Source: Lacticaseibacillus chiayiensis
Lineage (GTDB): Bacteria; Bacillota; Bacilli; Lactobacillales; Lactobacillaceae
Length of the DNA: 64,000 nt
Assembly: GCF_004123795.1 (NCBI RefSeq)
Contig: NZ_MSSM01000011.1
Coordinates: 107,832-171,831 of the forward strand
Reading direction: 5' to 3'
Shown here piece after piece: positions 34,486-43,354 of this stretch (the stretch's first letter is position 1; each line of letters begins with the position of its first letter). The notes beneath the pieces were generated by a model. That model saw only the letters and a list, made by a program, of their open reading frames with translations. It was not told the DNA's origin and made no database searches. The translations under genes and the position numbers were made by a program.

Positions 34486-35047
34486 CCATTACTTTTCGTA
34501 GTTTCCCAACTGCAATAGGCAAAGTAAGGTATGGCTTACTTTTATCTAGATCACTTGCAACAGTCTTTGGCAGAATGACATCACTTTGCACACCGTTGAC
34601 ATAAATAACCGTGTTGTCGAGCGTGAACACATCGCGGCCATAACGCTTGCGCAATTGGTCGCGCAGCGCGGATACGACAACGCGTTGCTGATAAATGTAA
34701 AAGCCATTGTCATCGGCTTCAGGGTATTTGCTGCCGACTAGTTTCAGCTTATCCGGTGCGTTGTCGAGCGGCACAAAAACTTTGCCGGAAACTTGCTCGG
34801 CTTCTTCTTCGTCAACCACGCCGTCATGATTCTGATCCTGGGCGCTAGTCGCTGCCACTACCGGCGCATCCGAACCAGTACTTTCCAATACCGCCATGTG
34901 ATTCATATCCGCTGGCGTGTTGAACATTTCGATCCGGATTTGCAAAGCATCATCGTCGGTGACTTCAAAATTTGCAAACCCGTGCGCTTGGCGACCAATG
35001 CAATCCGAGTTAAGTGCCCGCAACGTTGCCCGATATCGTTTACGCAT
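34481..35047 (-). CDS. CHRD-like cytoplasmic protein with an EF-hand-type loop
   Basis: The ATG follows GGAGG by seven bases. The 188 residues resemble CHRD-type beta proteins: GFANFEVTDDDALQIRIEMF, NMNHMAVLES, then an acidic loop DQNHDGVVDEEE at about 72-83 that fits a Ca2+-binding EF-hand loop, then KYPEADDNGFYIYQQRVVV and DNTVIYVNGV. Known CHRD proteins are often secreted; this one has no signal peptide. The function is unknown. Its stop codon lies within the edge of palindromic repeat copy 2. Confidence 0.65.
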   Translation of the reverse strand: MRKRYRATLRALNSDCIGRQAHGFANFEVTDDDALQIRIEMFNTPADMNHMAVLESTGSDAPVVAATSAQDQNHDGVVDEEEAEQVSGKVFVPLDNAPDKLKLVGSKYPEADDNGFYIYQQRVVVSALRDQLRKRYGRDVFTLDNTVIYVNGVQSDVILPKTVASDLDKSKPYLTLPIAVGKLRKVMG

Positions 35048-35585
35048 AAACCCGCCTCCATTTATTTTTAAGTTATTTTAGGGAACCCTAACTCACCTTT
35101 AATGTTAGTCTTTTCAGCCAAAAAAGCAAGACCGTGAAACTTCGAGAAACAGTGATACATCAATGTGGAACAAGGTAAATATGCAAGATGATTCGTTAAC
35201 ACCAAACATGCCAAGTGTGTTTATGTGGCTCGATCCGAATAACCTGTTATCCCCGTCTTGATTTTAAAACCGGTGTGACGAGGCAATTAAGTTTTTTAAT
35301 GAGAGTAAAACTGGGCATCAATTTTGCAAAAATTAAAGTATTGAAAGCTTTCTGAAGACCGTAGACGCGAAACACCATTTGAACGATTGTCATTTTATAT
35401 CATTGAATTGGTCACAACCTATCATTGCTTATGATGACATTAGCGTTGTACCATTAAAACAGCTTAATGCTAGGCCCAATCAGGCTTTTAGTTAAGTAGC
35501 GTTTGTCACAAAAACGCGATGTCGTCAAGGCGCTACTGATCTTCACAGCAGGAAAACTTGATCACAAAATAACAATTTGCCATTT
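35048..35585. other. Intergenic region upstream of lutA
   Basis: About 540 bases hold no convincing gene. A 26-residue frame with a modest ribosome site is listed separately. A weak inverted segment (GCTTAATGCT, AGGCCCAATCAGGCTT) lies near 35461. The stretch is AT-rich, without repeats of the palindromic family. Confidence 0.5.
35181..35261 (+). CDS. Possible 26-residue peptide
   Basis: ATG follows AAGGTAAAT. The frame encodes MQDDSLTPNMPSVFMWLDPN and six more residues. There is no recognised family; it is reported only because of its ribosome site in a long gene-free stretch. Confidence 0.2.
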   Translation: MQDDSLTPNMPSVFMWLDPNNLLSPS

Positions 35586-35663
35586 TGGAAGCGTTTTCGG
35601 TGTTGCGTTTAGCGCCACTGGTGTATAGTTAAATTGGAATCATTGTAATATGGGAGGTGCATT
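35586..35663 (+). promoter_or_regulatory. lutABC promoter with candidate cre site
   Basis: TGGAAGCGTTTTCG (35586-35599) fits the CcpA cre consensus well. It lies just before a -35-like TTGCGT (35603-35608) and a -10 TATAGT (35624-35629), followed by GGGAGG before the lutA start. Catabolite control of lactate use is expected; occupancy is inferred. Confidence 0.65.
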
Positions 35664-36446
35664 ATGAAAGTCGTTATTTTCTCCACCTGTATCGTGGATC
35701 TTTTCTTCCCCAATGTCGGGGCGGCGATGACCGAGGTGCTTGAGCGGTTTGGGTGTGAAACGTTTATGCCGGTCAAACAGATTTGTTGTGGCCAGCCGAC
35801 CTATAATTCCGGCTATGTGAAGGCCAGCCAGAAGGTGTTTCGCAACGAAATTGACGCGTTGCTGTCGGTGGACGCCGATTATATTGTCGGGCCAGCCGGT
35901 TCTTGCGTGAACATGTTGCGCGAATACCGGATTCTGCTGAAGGATGATCCCGAATATGCGGAAAAGGCTAAGCAGGTTGCGGACAAGACGTATGAATTTT
36001 CCCAATTTCTGTACCGTGTCTTGAATGTCATCGATGCCGGGGCCGAATTGGATGCCAAGGCGACCTATCACCGTTCCTGCCACATGACGCGATTACTCGG
36101 TGAGCGCACGGCGCCGTTTAAGTTGCTAGACCATGTGAAGGACTTACAGATGGAACCATTGCCGCACATCGAAAACTGTTGCGGCTTTGGCGGGATGTTT
36201 TCTGCCAAGGAACCGGAAATTTCCAAGCAGATGGTTGATGAAAAAGTTGACGATGTATTGAGTACAGGCGCCCAAGTGCTGATTTCAGCCGATCCGTCAT
36301 GCCTGATGAACATTGCCGGCCGTTTTTCGCGGCGAAATGAAAAGATCAAGATCATGCATATCGCAGAAGTTTTGAACCACAATGTCAATCCGGAGCGGAT
36401 CAAGTTCCATGAGCCGCTTGGGGTCGAACAGGAGGTGCGGCCATGA
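35664..36446 (+). CDS. lutA: L-lactate utilisation protein LutA, Fe-S oxidoreductase subunit
   Basis: LutA, LutB and LutC together oxidise L-lactate to pyruvate. This 260-residue subunit has the two cysteine-rich CCG domains of the family: Cys41-Cys42-Gly43 in QICCGQPTYNSG and Cys172-Cys173-Gly174 in ENCCGFGGMFS, with further Cys in GPAGSC, YHRSCHMTR and ADPSC. These bind an iron-sulfur cluster. The start follows GGGAGG. The stop overlaps the lutB start by four bases, showing coupled translation. Confidence 0.96.
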   Translation: MKVVIFSTCIVDLFFPNVGAAMTEVLERFGCETFMPVKQICCGQPTYNSGYVKASQKVFRNEIDALLSVDADYIVGPAGSCVNMLREYRILLKDDPEYAEKAKQVADKTYEFSQFLYRVLNVIDAGAELDAKATYHRSCHMTRLLGERTAPFKLLDHVKDLQMEPLPHIENCCGFGGMFSAKEPEISKQMVDEKVDDVLSTGAQVLISADPSCLMNIAGRFSRRNEKIKIMHIAEVLNHNVNPERIKFHEPLGVEQEVRP

Positions 36447-37927
36447 CAATTTCAACCAGTGACAAGCCGTTCTTGGAGCGGGTTAAGGAATCAGAGCAAG
36501 ACAAGTTCATGCAAGCCAGTGTCGCCAAATCGCAAGACGCCCAGTGGGATAAGCGGGAAGCCTCGCGTAAGGAACTCGGCAACTGGCCGCAATGGCGGGA
36601 TCTAGGCGAACAGATTCGCCAACATGTCATTAAGTACTTACCGGATTATCTGGAAGAATTTAGCGATAATATCGAAAAGCGCGGCGGTCATGTTTATTTT
36701 GCCAAAACCGACAAAGAGGCGGCTGCGTACATTACGAACCTCGCCAAAGAAAAACAGGCACATAAAATTGTGAAGTCCAAGTCAATGGTGACCACGGAGA
36801 TCAACCTCGACAAGGAATTATTGAAGATTCCGGGCACCCAATTGATGGAAACCGATTTGGCGGAATTTATTTTACAAGAAGACGACTGGGCGGAGCCGAC
36901 GCACATTGTCTTTCCAGCTTTGGCTAAAAACCGCGATCAAGTCAAGGAGATTTTTGACAAACTCGGTTACGAAGGCGATAACGATCCGGAGCATCTGGCG
37001 CGGTTTGCCCGTGAATATTTGCGCCGTTACTTCTTACAGGCAGATTTTGGGATTACCGGATGTAATTTTGCCATCGCCGATTCCGGGCTGATTAATCTGG
37101 TAACCAATGAAGGTAACGCCGACCTGACCATGGCCATCCCGAAGACGCAGGTGGTTGTGATGGGGATGGAGCGGATTGTACCGAGCCTGAAAGAAGCCGA
37201 GACGCTGGACAACATGCTGTCGCGGTCGGCGGTCGGTCAGAAGCTGACCAGTTACTGTTCCTTCTCCGGCAAGCAAGTCGAGGGTGAGGCAGACGGCCCT
37301 GAAGACTTTCACGTGGTCATTGTCGACAACGGCCGTAGCAATGCGCTTGGCACGCCGTTTGAACCGGTGCTGCAGTGTATCCGTTGCGGTGCCTGCCTCA
37401 ATGTCTGCCCAGTTTATCGTCACATCGGCGGCCACGGCTACGGCTCGATTTATCCCGGACCGATCGGCGCAGTCCTGTCCCCAGTGCTAGACGGCTATGA
37501 AAAGTTCGGCGACTTGCCGTTTGCTTCGAGCCTTTGTGCCGCCTGCACTGAGACCTGTCCTGTCCGCATTCCGCTGCATCGGCTGCTGATCAAGCATCGT
37601 GAAGTCATGATGGACAAGCTGAAGATGGATCACAGTTTTAGCGACAAAATTATGAAAATGGTCGGTGTCGGCACCAGCGCGCCCGTTTTGTTCAACATGG
37701 CGCTGGACATGGATCATCCGATGATGGGCGTTTTGTCCACGAAAGACCAAGGTAGTGTTGAAAATGAATACAACAGCGGCCGAATCAAACAAACCGGCAT
37801 GATGCCAAAGCTGGCACGCGGTTGGACCGATGTGCGTGACTTGCCGCGGCCGCCGAAGAAGAACGAGAACTTCCGCCACTGGTTCAAACAACACAAAGCA
37901 GCATTGGAGGCGCAAAAACATGATTGA
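36443..37927 (+). CDS. lutB: L-lactate utilisation iron-sulfur protein LutB
   Basis: The 494-residue protein has an N-terminal LUD domain (about 60-300) and a ferredoxin-like domain with two 4Fe-4S motifs: Cys312, 315, 318, 322 in CIRCGACLNVCP and Cys365, 368, 372 in CAACTETCP. It would pass electrons from lactate between LutA, LutC and an acceptor at the membrane. It overlaps lutA by four bases and lutC by eight, so the three are made together. Length and motifs are complete. Confidence 0.96.
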   Translation: MTISTSDKPFLERVKESEQDKFMQASVAKSQDAQWDKREASRKELGNWPQWRDLGEQIRQHVIKYLPDYLEEFSDNIEKRGGHVYFAKTDKEAAAYITNLAKEKQAHKIVKSKSMVTTEINLDKELLKIPGTQLMETDLAEFILQEDDWAEPTHIVFPALAKNRDQVKEIFDKLGYEGDNDPEHLARFAREYLRRYFLQADFGITGCNFAIADSGLINLVTNEGNADLTMAIPKTQVVVMGMERIVPSLKEAETLDNMLSRSAVGQKLTSYCSFSGKQVEGEADGPEDFHVVIVDNGRSNALGTPFEPVLQCIRCGACLNVCPVYRHIGGHGYGSIYPGPIGAVLSPVLDGYEKFGDLPFASSLCAACTETCPVRIPLHRLLIKHREVMMDKLKMDHSFSDKIMKMVGVGTSAPVLFNMALDMDHPMMGVLSTKDQGSVENEYNSGRIKQTGMMPKLARGWTDVRDLPRPPKKNENFRHWFKQHKAALEAQKHD

Positions 37928-38627
37928 TCACAGTAATCGCGAAGACTTTTTAAATGCCATTGCCGAAAAAGCCGGTCGCCCGCGTCACCAGTTGCAGGAT
38001 CATCCGTTTGAGCCGCTGAATGATCTGCCGGAAACCACGTTGTCTGGCCATTCGCAAGATGAGCTGGAAGCAATTGCCAAGAAAAATAGCGAGGCCGTGC
38101 ATGTGACATTTGAAACGACGAACAAGGCTGGACTGGCCGATGCTTTGAATGCCTACATTGAACATGACGCGCCGAAAACGCTCATTTTGCCGACAACGGA
38201 TCAGTATGATGATTACGGCCTGCGTGACTGGACGAAAACCGTTGCACCGAAGCCAATGTATTGGACACCGGGAAAAGGGCGCGACTTCAACTTGAAGCAG
38301 GCAGCTGCGGCTGATGTTGCGATCGGGTTTGCCGATTACTTGTTGGCCGAATCTGGTACCATCACCATCGCGACAACGCCTGGTCAAGGACGCGGTTTTC
38401 ACTTTTTGCCAACACATTATCTCGCTATTGTCAAAAAGAGCAACATTTTGCCACGGTCACGGCAAGCGATGGATCGTTACGATGCCGCCATTAAAGCCGG
38501 TGAGCTGCAAACTAGCAATATTAACTTCATCACTGGGCCATCGAACTCGGGCGATATTGAAATGACCTTGGTTGTTGGAGTGCATGGGCCACTCGATATG
38601 ACTTATTTGGTGGTTGAAGATATGTAG
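37920..38627 (+). CDS. lutC: L-lactate utilisation protein LutC (LUD domain)
   Basis: The start is ATG at 37920 (MIDHSNREDFLNAIAEKAG), preceded by GGAGG inside the end of lutB; a longer open frame upstream is lutB shadow. The 235-residue protein ends in the LUD-domain core (IGFADYLLAESGTITIATTP and HYLAIVKKSNILP, then INFITGPSNSGDIEMTLVVG VHGP). It completes the lactate oxidation complex. Confidence 0.95.
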   Translation: MIDHSNREDFLNAIAEKAGRPRHQLQDHPFEPLNDLPETTLSGHSQDELEAIAKKNSEAVHVTFETTNKAGLADALNAYIEHDAPKTLILPTTDQYDDYGLRDWTKTVAPKPMYWTPGKGRDFNLKQAAAADVAIGFADYLLAESGTITIATTPGQGRGFHFLPTHYLAIVKKSNILPRSRQAMDRYDAAIKAGELQTSNINFITGPSNSGDIEMTLVVGVHGPLDMTYLVVEDM

Positions 38628-38659
38628 CAGGTAGCTCGTAAATGCGAGATGCCTGAATG

Positions 38660-38705
38660 AACGGTCTCAGGGGGAACAGCAGTTATCTCTGTGGCCGTTT
38701 TTTTG
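38660..38705 (+). terminator. Terminator of lutABC
   Basis: AACGG pairs with CCGTT, with weaker inner pairing (TCTCAG/CTCTG), and the hairpin is followed by T7. Confidence 0.65.
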
Positions 38706-38871
38706 GCGTGGCGAGATTTGTGCCACTTTTTGCAGTCAAGCGACCGGTCATACAGATATGGTATACTTGCTGATGAAATAATTTGTGCCGGTGCTTAGTG
38801 AGCGCTTAAATTGTAAACGCGTTCACGTATTTTGCCAGTGCCGGTTTGCTCATAATGAAGGGGATAACGAT

Positions 38872-39435
38872 ATGACGGAAGCAATCGATTTGAAGGCCGG
38901 GATGGTCTTTGTTAAGGACGGCAAGTTGATTAAGGTTTTGGAATCAAATCATCACAAGCCAGGAAAAGGTAATACTGTGATGCAGATGAAGCTGTATGAT
39001 GTGCGTTCCGGCGCCAACGTGACTACGACCATGCGACCAAGTGAAAAGGTCGAAATTGCCATCATGGATCGTAAAAAGGCAACCTATCTGTATACGCAAG
39101 ACGACACCGCATATTTCATGGACAGCGATACTTATGAACAGTATGAAGTTCCGACTGCCAGCATTGCGCGCGAGCTTAAGTACATGCTGCCAAATGTGCC
39201 GGTCGAAATTGAGTTCTATGGTGATGAAGTGATTGGCCTTGAACTGCCGGGAACGGTCGAGCTTGAAGTCACTGACACGCAGCCAGCGGTTAAAGGCGGC
39301 ACGGTGGCAGGAGGCGGCAAGCCAGCCACGCTTGAAACGGGCTTGGTCGTCACGGTTCCCGATTTTGTTAAAGCCGGCGAAAAGATCTTGGTTACCACCG
39401 ACACCGGAACTTATAAGGGTCGTGCCCAGAAGTAA
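38872..39435 (+). CDS. efp: Translation elongation factor P
   Basis: ATG at 38872 follows GAAGGGGA; the frame extends upstream without a site. The 187-residue protein has the three beta-barrel layout of EF-P. The first domain loop HHKPGKGN places Lys32 at the tip, the residue modified in many Firmicutes. Later come [21 protein letters not shown] and the C-terminal signature region ([18 protein letters not shown], then [11 protein letters not shown]). EF-P relieves ribosome stalling at proline runs. It is monocistronic with a terminator. Confidence 0.97.
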   Translation: MTEAIDLKAGMVFVKDGKLIKVLESNHHKPGKGNTVMQMKLYDVRSGANVTTTMRPSEKVEIAIMDRKKATYLYTQDDTAYFMDSDTYEQYEVPTASIARELKYMLPNVPVEIEFYGDEVIGLELPGTVELEVTDTQPAVKGGTVAGGGKPATLETGLVVTVPDFVKAGEKILVTTDTGTYKGRAQK

Positions 39436-39446
39436 ATAGACTTAAG

Positions 39447-39476
39447 ATGCGTCCAGTTAGAGGGGCGCTTTTTTTA
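39447..39476 (+). terminator. Terminator after efp
   Basis: GCGTCC pairs with GGGCGC (one G-T pair) and is followed by T8. Confidence 0.7.
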
Positions 39477-39511
39477 TGCCCGAAGAAGTCTGTTTGCATT
39501 ATGAATGGTAA

Positions 39512-39666
39512 AGATAGCTGTGAACGTCCATACCTGGCTAAAAGCTTCCCGAAACGTTTTGTCTGGCGCAAAAGTCTGGGGTTAAGGACCATGGTTGCAA
39601 CAGGCATGACTGAGCCATCCGCTTGCGCTCCGGTTTCTAACCGCCCCAGTTCACGCTCTGGGCTAA
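39512..39666. repeat. Palindromic intergenic repeat, copy 3 (diverged)
   Basis: The right end (GCTCCGGTTTCTAACCG, then CACGCTC) matches copy 2 closely, and GGTTAAGGAC on the left recalls TAAGGAC of the other copies. The centre differs and is poorly paired, so this is a worn or partial copy. It lies in the leader of the MFS transporter gene. Confidence 0.5.
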
Positions 39667-39719
39667 TTAATTGTTACAAAATAACAATGAGCATAGAATA
39701 CATTCGAAAGGGTGTGGGG

Positions 39720-41156
39720 ATGATGGCGATGTCGCGGGCGCAACGCGTTAAAATTCTGATTGTTTTAGGGATGATGTCGTTATTAACGGCGTTGTCTGGT
39801 TCGAGTACGAATCTGGCCATGCCCAGAATTTCCGAAGACTTGATGATTTCCAGTAGTGCGGCGACCTGGATCGTGTCTATTGGTCTGATTACAACGGCGG
39901 TTTTGTTGGTGATGTTTGGGCATATCGGCGATTTGGTCTCCAAAAATCTGGTCTTCCTGATTGGCGAAGTGGTGTTCATCGTTGGCTCGCTGTTGACGGG
40001 AATCGCACCGACCTATCTGACCATTATGGCAGGTCGAGTGGTTCAGGCAGTTGGCTCGGCGATGATTATGGCCAATTCGATGGGCATTATTAGCCAATAT
40101 TTTCCAGACGCAAATCGAGCAGAAGCCCTTGCTGTGATCTCGATGTTCGTATCGTTGGGATCGATTTCCGGACCGGCATTCGGCGGTATCCTCATTACGT
40201 GGGCAAGTTGGCGTTGGATTTATCTGTTTAATGTGCCAGTGGGCATTCTGATCGTGCTGGCCGGGATGCGTTTGTTGCCTTTACGGCGGCCAGCACATGG
40301 TGAGATCAAGCGCGTCTGGCAACAAGCCAACTGGACCGGGCAGAATCTGTTCACCGGTGGGATGATTTTGATGTTCGTGAGTGGTTACTGGCTGCAGCAG
40401 CCAAAACAGCTTTGGTTGGGCGTGGGCATTTTGGCAGGTGGCATCCTGTTAACGATTTTGGCATTTATTCAGGATCAACGGTCGCGCTCGCCGTGGATTG
40501 CGCCGAGCATCATGCACAATCCGGACTATCTGATTTCAGTGAGCGTTTTGCTGATCGTGATGCTGGTCAATTCGGTATCGAACATTCTTCTTCCATTCTA
40601 CCTGCAGAGTTACGGCGGCATCTCGGCATTTGCCAGCGGCCTACTGATGATGTTGCAGAGCGTGACGATGTTGATGATCACGCCGTTTGCTGGTTGGCTG
40701 GCCGATCACTGGAATCGCTATTACCTGACAATCCTCGGCCTATTCGTCCTGATCGTTTCACAAATCGGGTATGCCAGTTATCCCGCCAAAATAGCCATGA
40801 CACCGATCATCTGGCCAATTGTCGCCAATGGTGCCGGAATGGCTTTGTTCTTATCACCGAATAACGCCTTAACCATGGGTGCCGTGGATAGTAGTCTCTC
40901 CGGTGTTGCCGGTTCCATGAACTCATTGGCCCGCACGGTCGGGTTGACCATCGGCATCAGTTTCGGTGCCACCTTGCTATTTGCCCAGCTACCGGGCGTG
41001 ACCCGCATTTCACCGCAGTCAGGGGAACCATTTTTACACGCACTGGCCACGGTCTTTTGGTTAGCCACTTTGGTCTCCGTTGTCGGCCTAGTGATTGTGG
41101 TATTCCGGAGTATTCGTAGTTACAAGAGTGTCACGGTACGGTCCAAGAATAAGTGA
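39720..41156 (+). CDS. MFS multidrug-type transporter (DHA2/EmrB-like)
   Basis: The start is ATG 39720 or 39723 after GGGTGTGGGG; upstream open frame overlaps the repeat and terminator. The 478-residue protein has about 14 helices. Motifs: LDxxVVNVALP-like TNLAMPRISEDL in helix 1, MFGHIGDLVSKN (motif A), GRVVQAVGSAM (motif B), and GPAFGGILITWASWRWIYLFNVPVG (motif C and following), which together mark drug:H+ antiporters of the DHA2 type. The substrate is unknown. It is monocistronic with its own terminator. Confidence 0.9.
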   Translation: MMAMSRAQRVKILIVLGMMSLLTALSGSSTNLAMPRISEDLMISSSAATWIVSIGLITTAVLLVMFGHIGDLVSKNLVFLIGEVVFIVGSLLTGIAPTYLTIMAGRVVQAVGSAMIMANSMGIISQYFPDANRAEALAVISMFVSLGSISGPAFGGILITWASWRWIYLFNVPVGILIVLAGMRLLPLRRPAHGEIKRVWQQANWTGQNLFTGGMILMFVSGYWLQQPKQLWLGVGILAGGILLTILAFIQDQRSRSPWIAPSIMHNPDYLISVSVLLIVMLVNSVSNILLPFYLQSYGGISAFASGLLMMLQSVTMLMITPFAGWLADHWNRYYLTILGLFVLIVSQIGYASYPAKIAMTPIIWPIVANGAGMALFLSPNNALTMGAVDSSLSGVAGSMNSLARTVGLTIGISFGATLLFAQLPGVTRISPQSGEPFLHALATVFWLATLVSVVGLVIVVFRSIRSYKSVTVRSKNK

Positions 41157-41172
41157 TCGCTTTGAAAATAAT

Positions 41173-41222
41173 TAGCAAGAACTGAGCAACTGCCTTGGCT
41201 CTTGCTATTTTTGTGAGCACAT
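41173..41222 (+). terminator. Terminator after the MFS gene
   Basis: TAGCAAGA pairs with TCTTGCTA, with GAGC/GGCT inner pairs, followed by TTTTTG. Confidence 0.75.
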
Positions 41223-41333
41223 GACGAGCGAGTCGTTTGATACAAGCGAAAATCATTCGAAGAAAATAACCCATTTCATGAAAACTGGGAAAATAGCGCT
41301 GGAAATTCGTGTTATTTAATATTTGGGCTGGTG

Positions 41334-41504
41334 CTACGCTTCATGATGCATCCAGTTCGTAATCTTATTCATCGCCGACCAGACAAACTTTGCCACTTCT
41401 GGTTTTGACGCGCTATCTAAAACATTCGTATAAGTCGTGTACGATTTGTTATTTGAAATCGGGCTTGGCCTTTTTAAGAGATATTTTCTGACATCGCGGT
41501 TTTT
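41334..41504 (-). pseudogene. C-terminal remnant of an unrecognised gene
   Basis: A 56-residue minus frame without start codon or ribosome site reads like a real protein end: RDVRKYLLKRPSPISNNKSY, then NVLDSASKPEVAKFVWSAMN and ITNWMHHEA. It fills much of the 430-base gap before oppA. The parent family is not recognised. Confidence 0.4.
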
Positions 41505-41586
41505 TTATTCAAAATTGAGGGTTTGCTTATTTACATTAATGAGTTTCTAATGTAAGGTAAGTTCAATCATTTTAGGAGGGAACAAG

Positions 41587-43209
41587 ATGAAATTTAGAAA
41601 AACAATGGTTGCGGGCACGACAATTGCGCTCGCAGGAGTGCTGGCAGCCTGTGGTTCTAATTCAGCAAGCAGTAACGGTAAATCCATCACGCGAATGGAG
41701 TCTGATGTTATTTCCACGATGGATCCCTCGACCAACACGGACGTCATTGGTGGCCAAGCGTTGATTGATACGATGGACGGGCTATACCGTTATTCAGGCA
41801 AGGATTTGAAACCAGCAATTGCCAAGGCTGAACCAAAAGTGACCGATGGTGGTAAAGTCTACACTTTCAACTTACGCAATGCCAAGTGGAGCAACGGCGA
41901 TCCAGTTACGGCTCAAGATTTTGTTTTTGGATGGCGACGCACGGTTGAACCGAAGACCAAGTCACAGTATGCTTACTTATTCTCTGGTGTGAAGAATGCT
42001 GATGACATCACTGCAGGTAAGAAAGCGCCTAGCACTTTAGGCGTTCAAGCAGTTAACAAGACGACCCTGAAGGTAACCTTGGAACACCCAATTCCTTACT
42101 TCAAGACCATGCTCGTCAACCCTGCCTTCTTCCCCCAAAGTCAGAAGTTTGTTGAAAAAGCCGGTAAGAAATATGGGACGGCTTCGAAGTATCTCTTGTC
42201 AAATGGTCCTTACGAGTTGAAGAACTGGAACGGAACCGGCAATACTTGGAAGGAAACGAAAAACAAGACCTACTGGAATGCGAAGAACGTGCACATCGAT
42301 ACTATCAACGGGCAAGTGGTCAAGGATTCACAGACAGCCTTAAACTTATATCAATCCAAAAAATTGGATATTGCAACTAAGATTAGCGGGCAGCAAGCTG
42401 CTCAAGCCAAAACGATGCCAGACTATCGAGGGCTTAAGCAAAATGGGACTTTCTATCTTGAGTTAAACGAGAAGAAAGATCCGATTTTCAAGAATGCCAA
42501 AATTCGTCAGGCGATTTCCTTATCAATCAATCGTAAGGAATATATCAAGAAAGTGCTCAATGATTCGTCGATTCCTGCCGCTAACGCAACGCCAGAAGGC
42601 CTGTTCACCAAAGATGGCCAAGACTTTGCCAAGGAAGCTGCCAAAAACGATGGTTCTGCTACCAAGTATGATCCGGCGAAGGCTAAGCAGCTTTGGACAG
42701 AAGGATTGAAGGAAACCGGCCAGTCAGCACCTACTCTGGAACTATTGACTGATGATACGACTAGTGCTAAGCGTTCTGCAGAATATCTTCAGAGTGCATT
42801 TGAACAAGCATTGCCAGGATTTAAAGTCAATATTTCGACAGTACCATTCAAGACACGCTTGAGTCGGTCACAAAATGGTCAGTTCGATATGGTATTTTCT
42901 GGTTGGAACGCTGATTTCCCTGATGCGATTTCCTTCTTGGATCTGTTCACGACGGATAACGCGTATAACGACGGCAAGTGGTCCAATGCCCAGTATGATG
43001 CTTTAATCAAGCAATCCAAGACGACGGATGCTACCAATCCGACCGCTCGTTGGAATACGTTGTTGAAAGCCCAAGAAATCTTGACCAAAGAACAGGGGGT
43101 TGTGCCACTGTATCAACGGGTTGAAACAACATTGCAACGTAAGACAATCTCCAATTTGAAATACAACCCAACAGGTTCTTACGACTTCGTTAATGCAACA
43201 GTTAAGTGA
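41587..43209 (+). CDS. oppA: Oligopeptide-binding lipoprotein OppA
   Basis: ATG follows AGGAGGG. The first 22 residues are a lipoprotein signal (basic start, hydrophobic core, lipobox VLAAC with Cys22), so the mature protein is anchored outside the membrane. The 540 residues match family SBP_bac_5, with LRNAKWSNGDPVTAQDFVFGW-type region (about residues 95-115; the motif is split here by reading), YFKTMLVNPAFFP, SNGPYELKNW, RQAISLSINR and YNDGKWSNAQYDALI. It captures peptides for the OppBCDF transporter encoded just after it. A strong stem-loop between oppA and oppB probably sets higher OppA level. Confidence 0.96.
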   Translation: MKFRKTMVAGTTIALAGVLAACGSNSASSNGKSITRMESDVISTMDPSTNTDVIGGQALIDTMDGLYRYSGKDLKPAIAKAEPKVTDGGKVYTFNLRNAKWSNGDPVTAQDFVFGWRRTVEPKTKSQYAYLFSGVKNADDITAGKKAPSTLGVQAVNKTTLKVTLEHPIPYFKTMLVNPAFFPQSQKFVEKAGKKYGTASKYLLSNGPYELKNWNGTGNTWKETKNKTYWNAKNVHIDTINGQVVKDSQTALNLYQSKKLDIATKISGQQAAQAKTMPDYRGLKQNGTFYLELNEKKDPIFKNAKIRQAISLSINRKEYIKKVLNDSSIPAANATPEGLFTKDGQDFAKEAAKNDGSATKYDPAKAKQLWTEGLKETGQSAPTLELLTDDTTSAKRSAEYLQSAFEQALPGFKVNISTVPFKTRLSRSQNGQFDMVFSGWNADFPDAISFLDLFTTDNAYNDGKWSNAQYDALIKQSKTTDATNPTARWNTLLKAQEILTKEQGVVPLYQRVETTLQRKTISNLKYNPTGSYDFVNATVK

Positions 43210-43283
43210 GAATCGGTAGGAGCTAGATGAGTTCAAACCCGTCTTTAGCGGTGCGAGTTGTCTTTCAATTACTAATTCTTCAC

Positions 43284-43325
43284 AAACGGCGTTGTCACGT
43301 GTTTTGCGGCGGGACAACGCCGTTT
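43284..43325 (+). promoter_or_regulatory. Intercistronic stem-loop between oppA and oppB
   Basis: AAACGGCGTTGTC pairs perfectly with GACAACGCCGTTT (13 bases, 16-base loop). It is followed by GAGTAAAA rather than a T run, so it should stabilise the oppA message or terminate only partly, letting OppA exceed the membrane subunits. Confidence 0.75.
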
Positions 43326-43354
43326 GAGTAAAACATCAAAAACAGGAGTGAATC

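Noticed and set aside
39447..39719. Long N-terminal extension of the MFS transporter
   Set aside because: It would translate the efp terminator and a palindromic repeat; the start at 39720 gives the natural family N-terminus.
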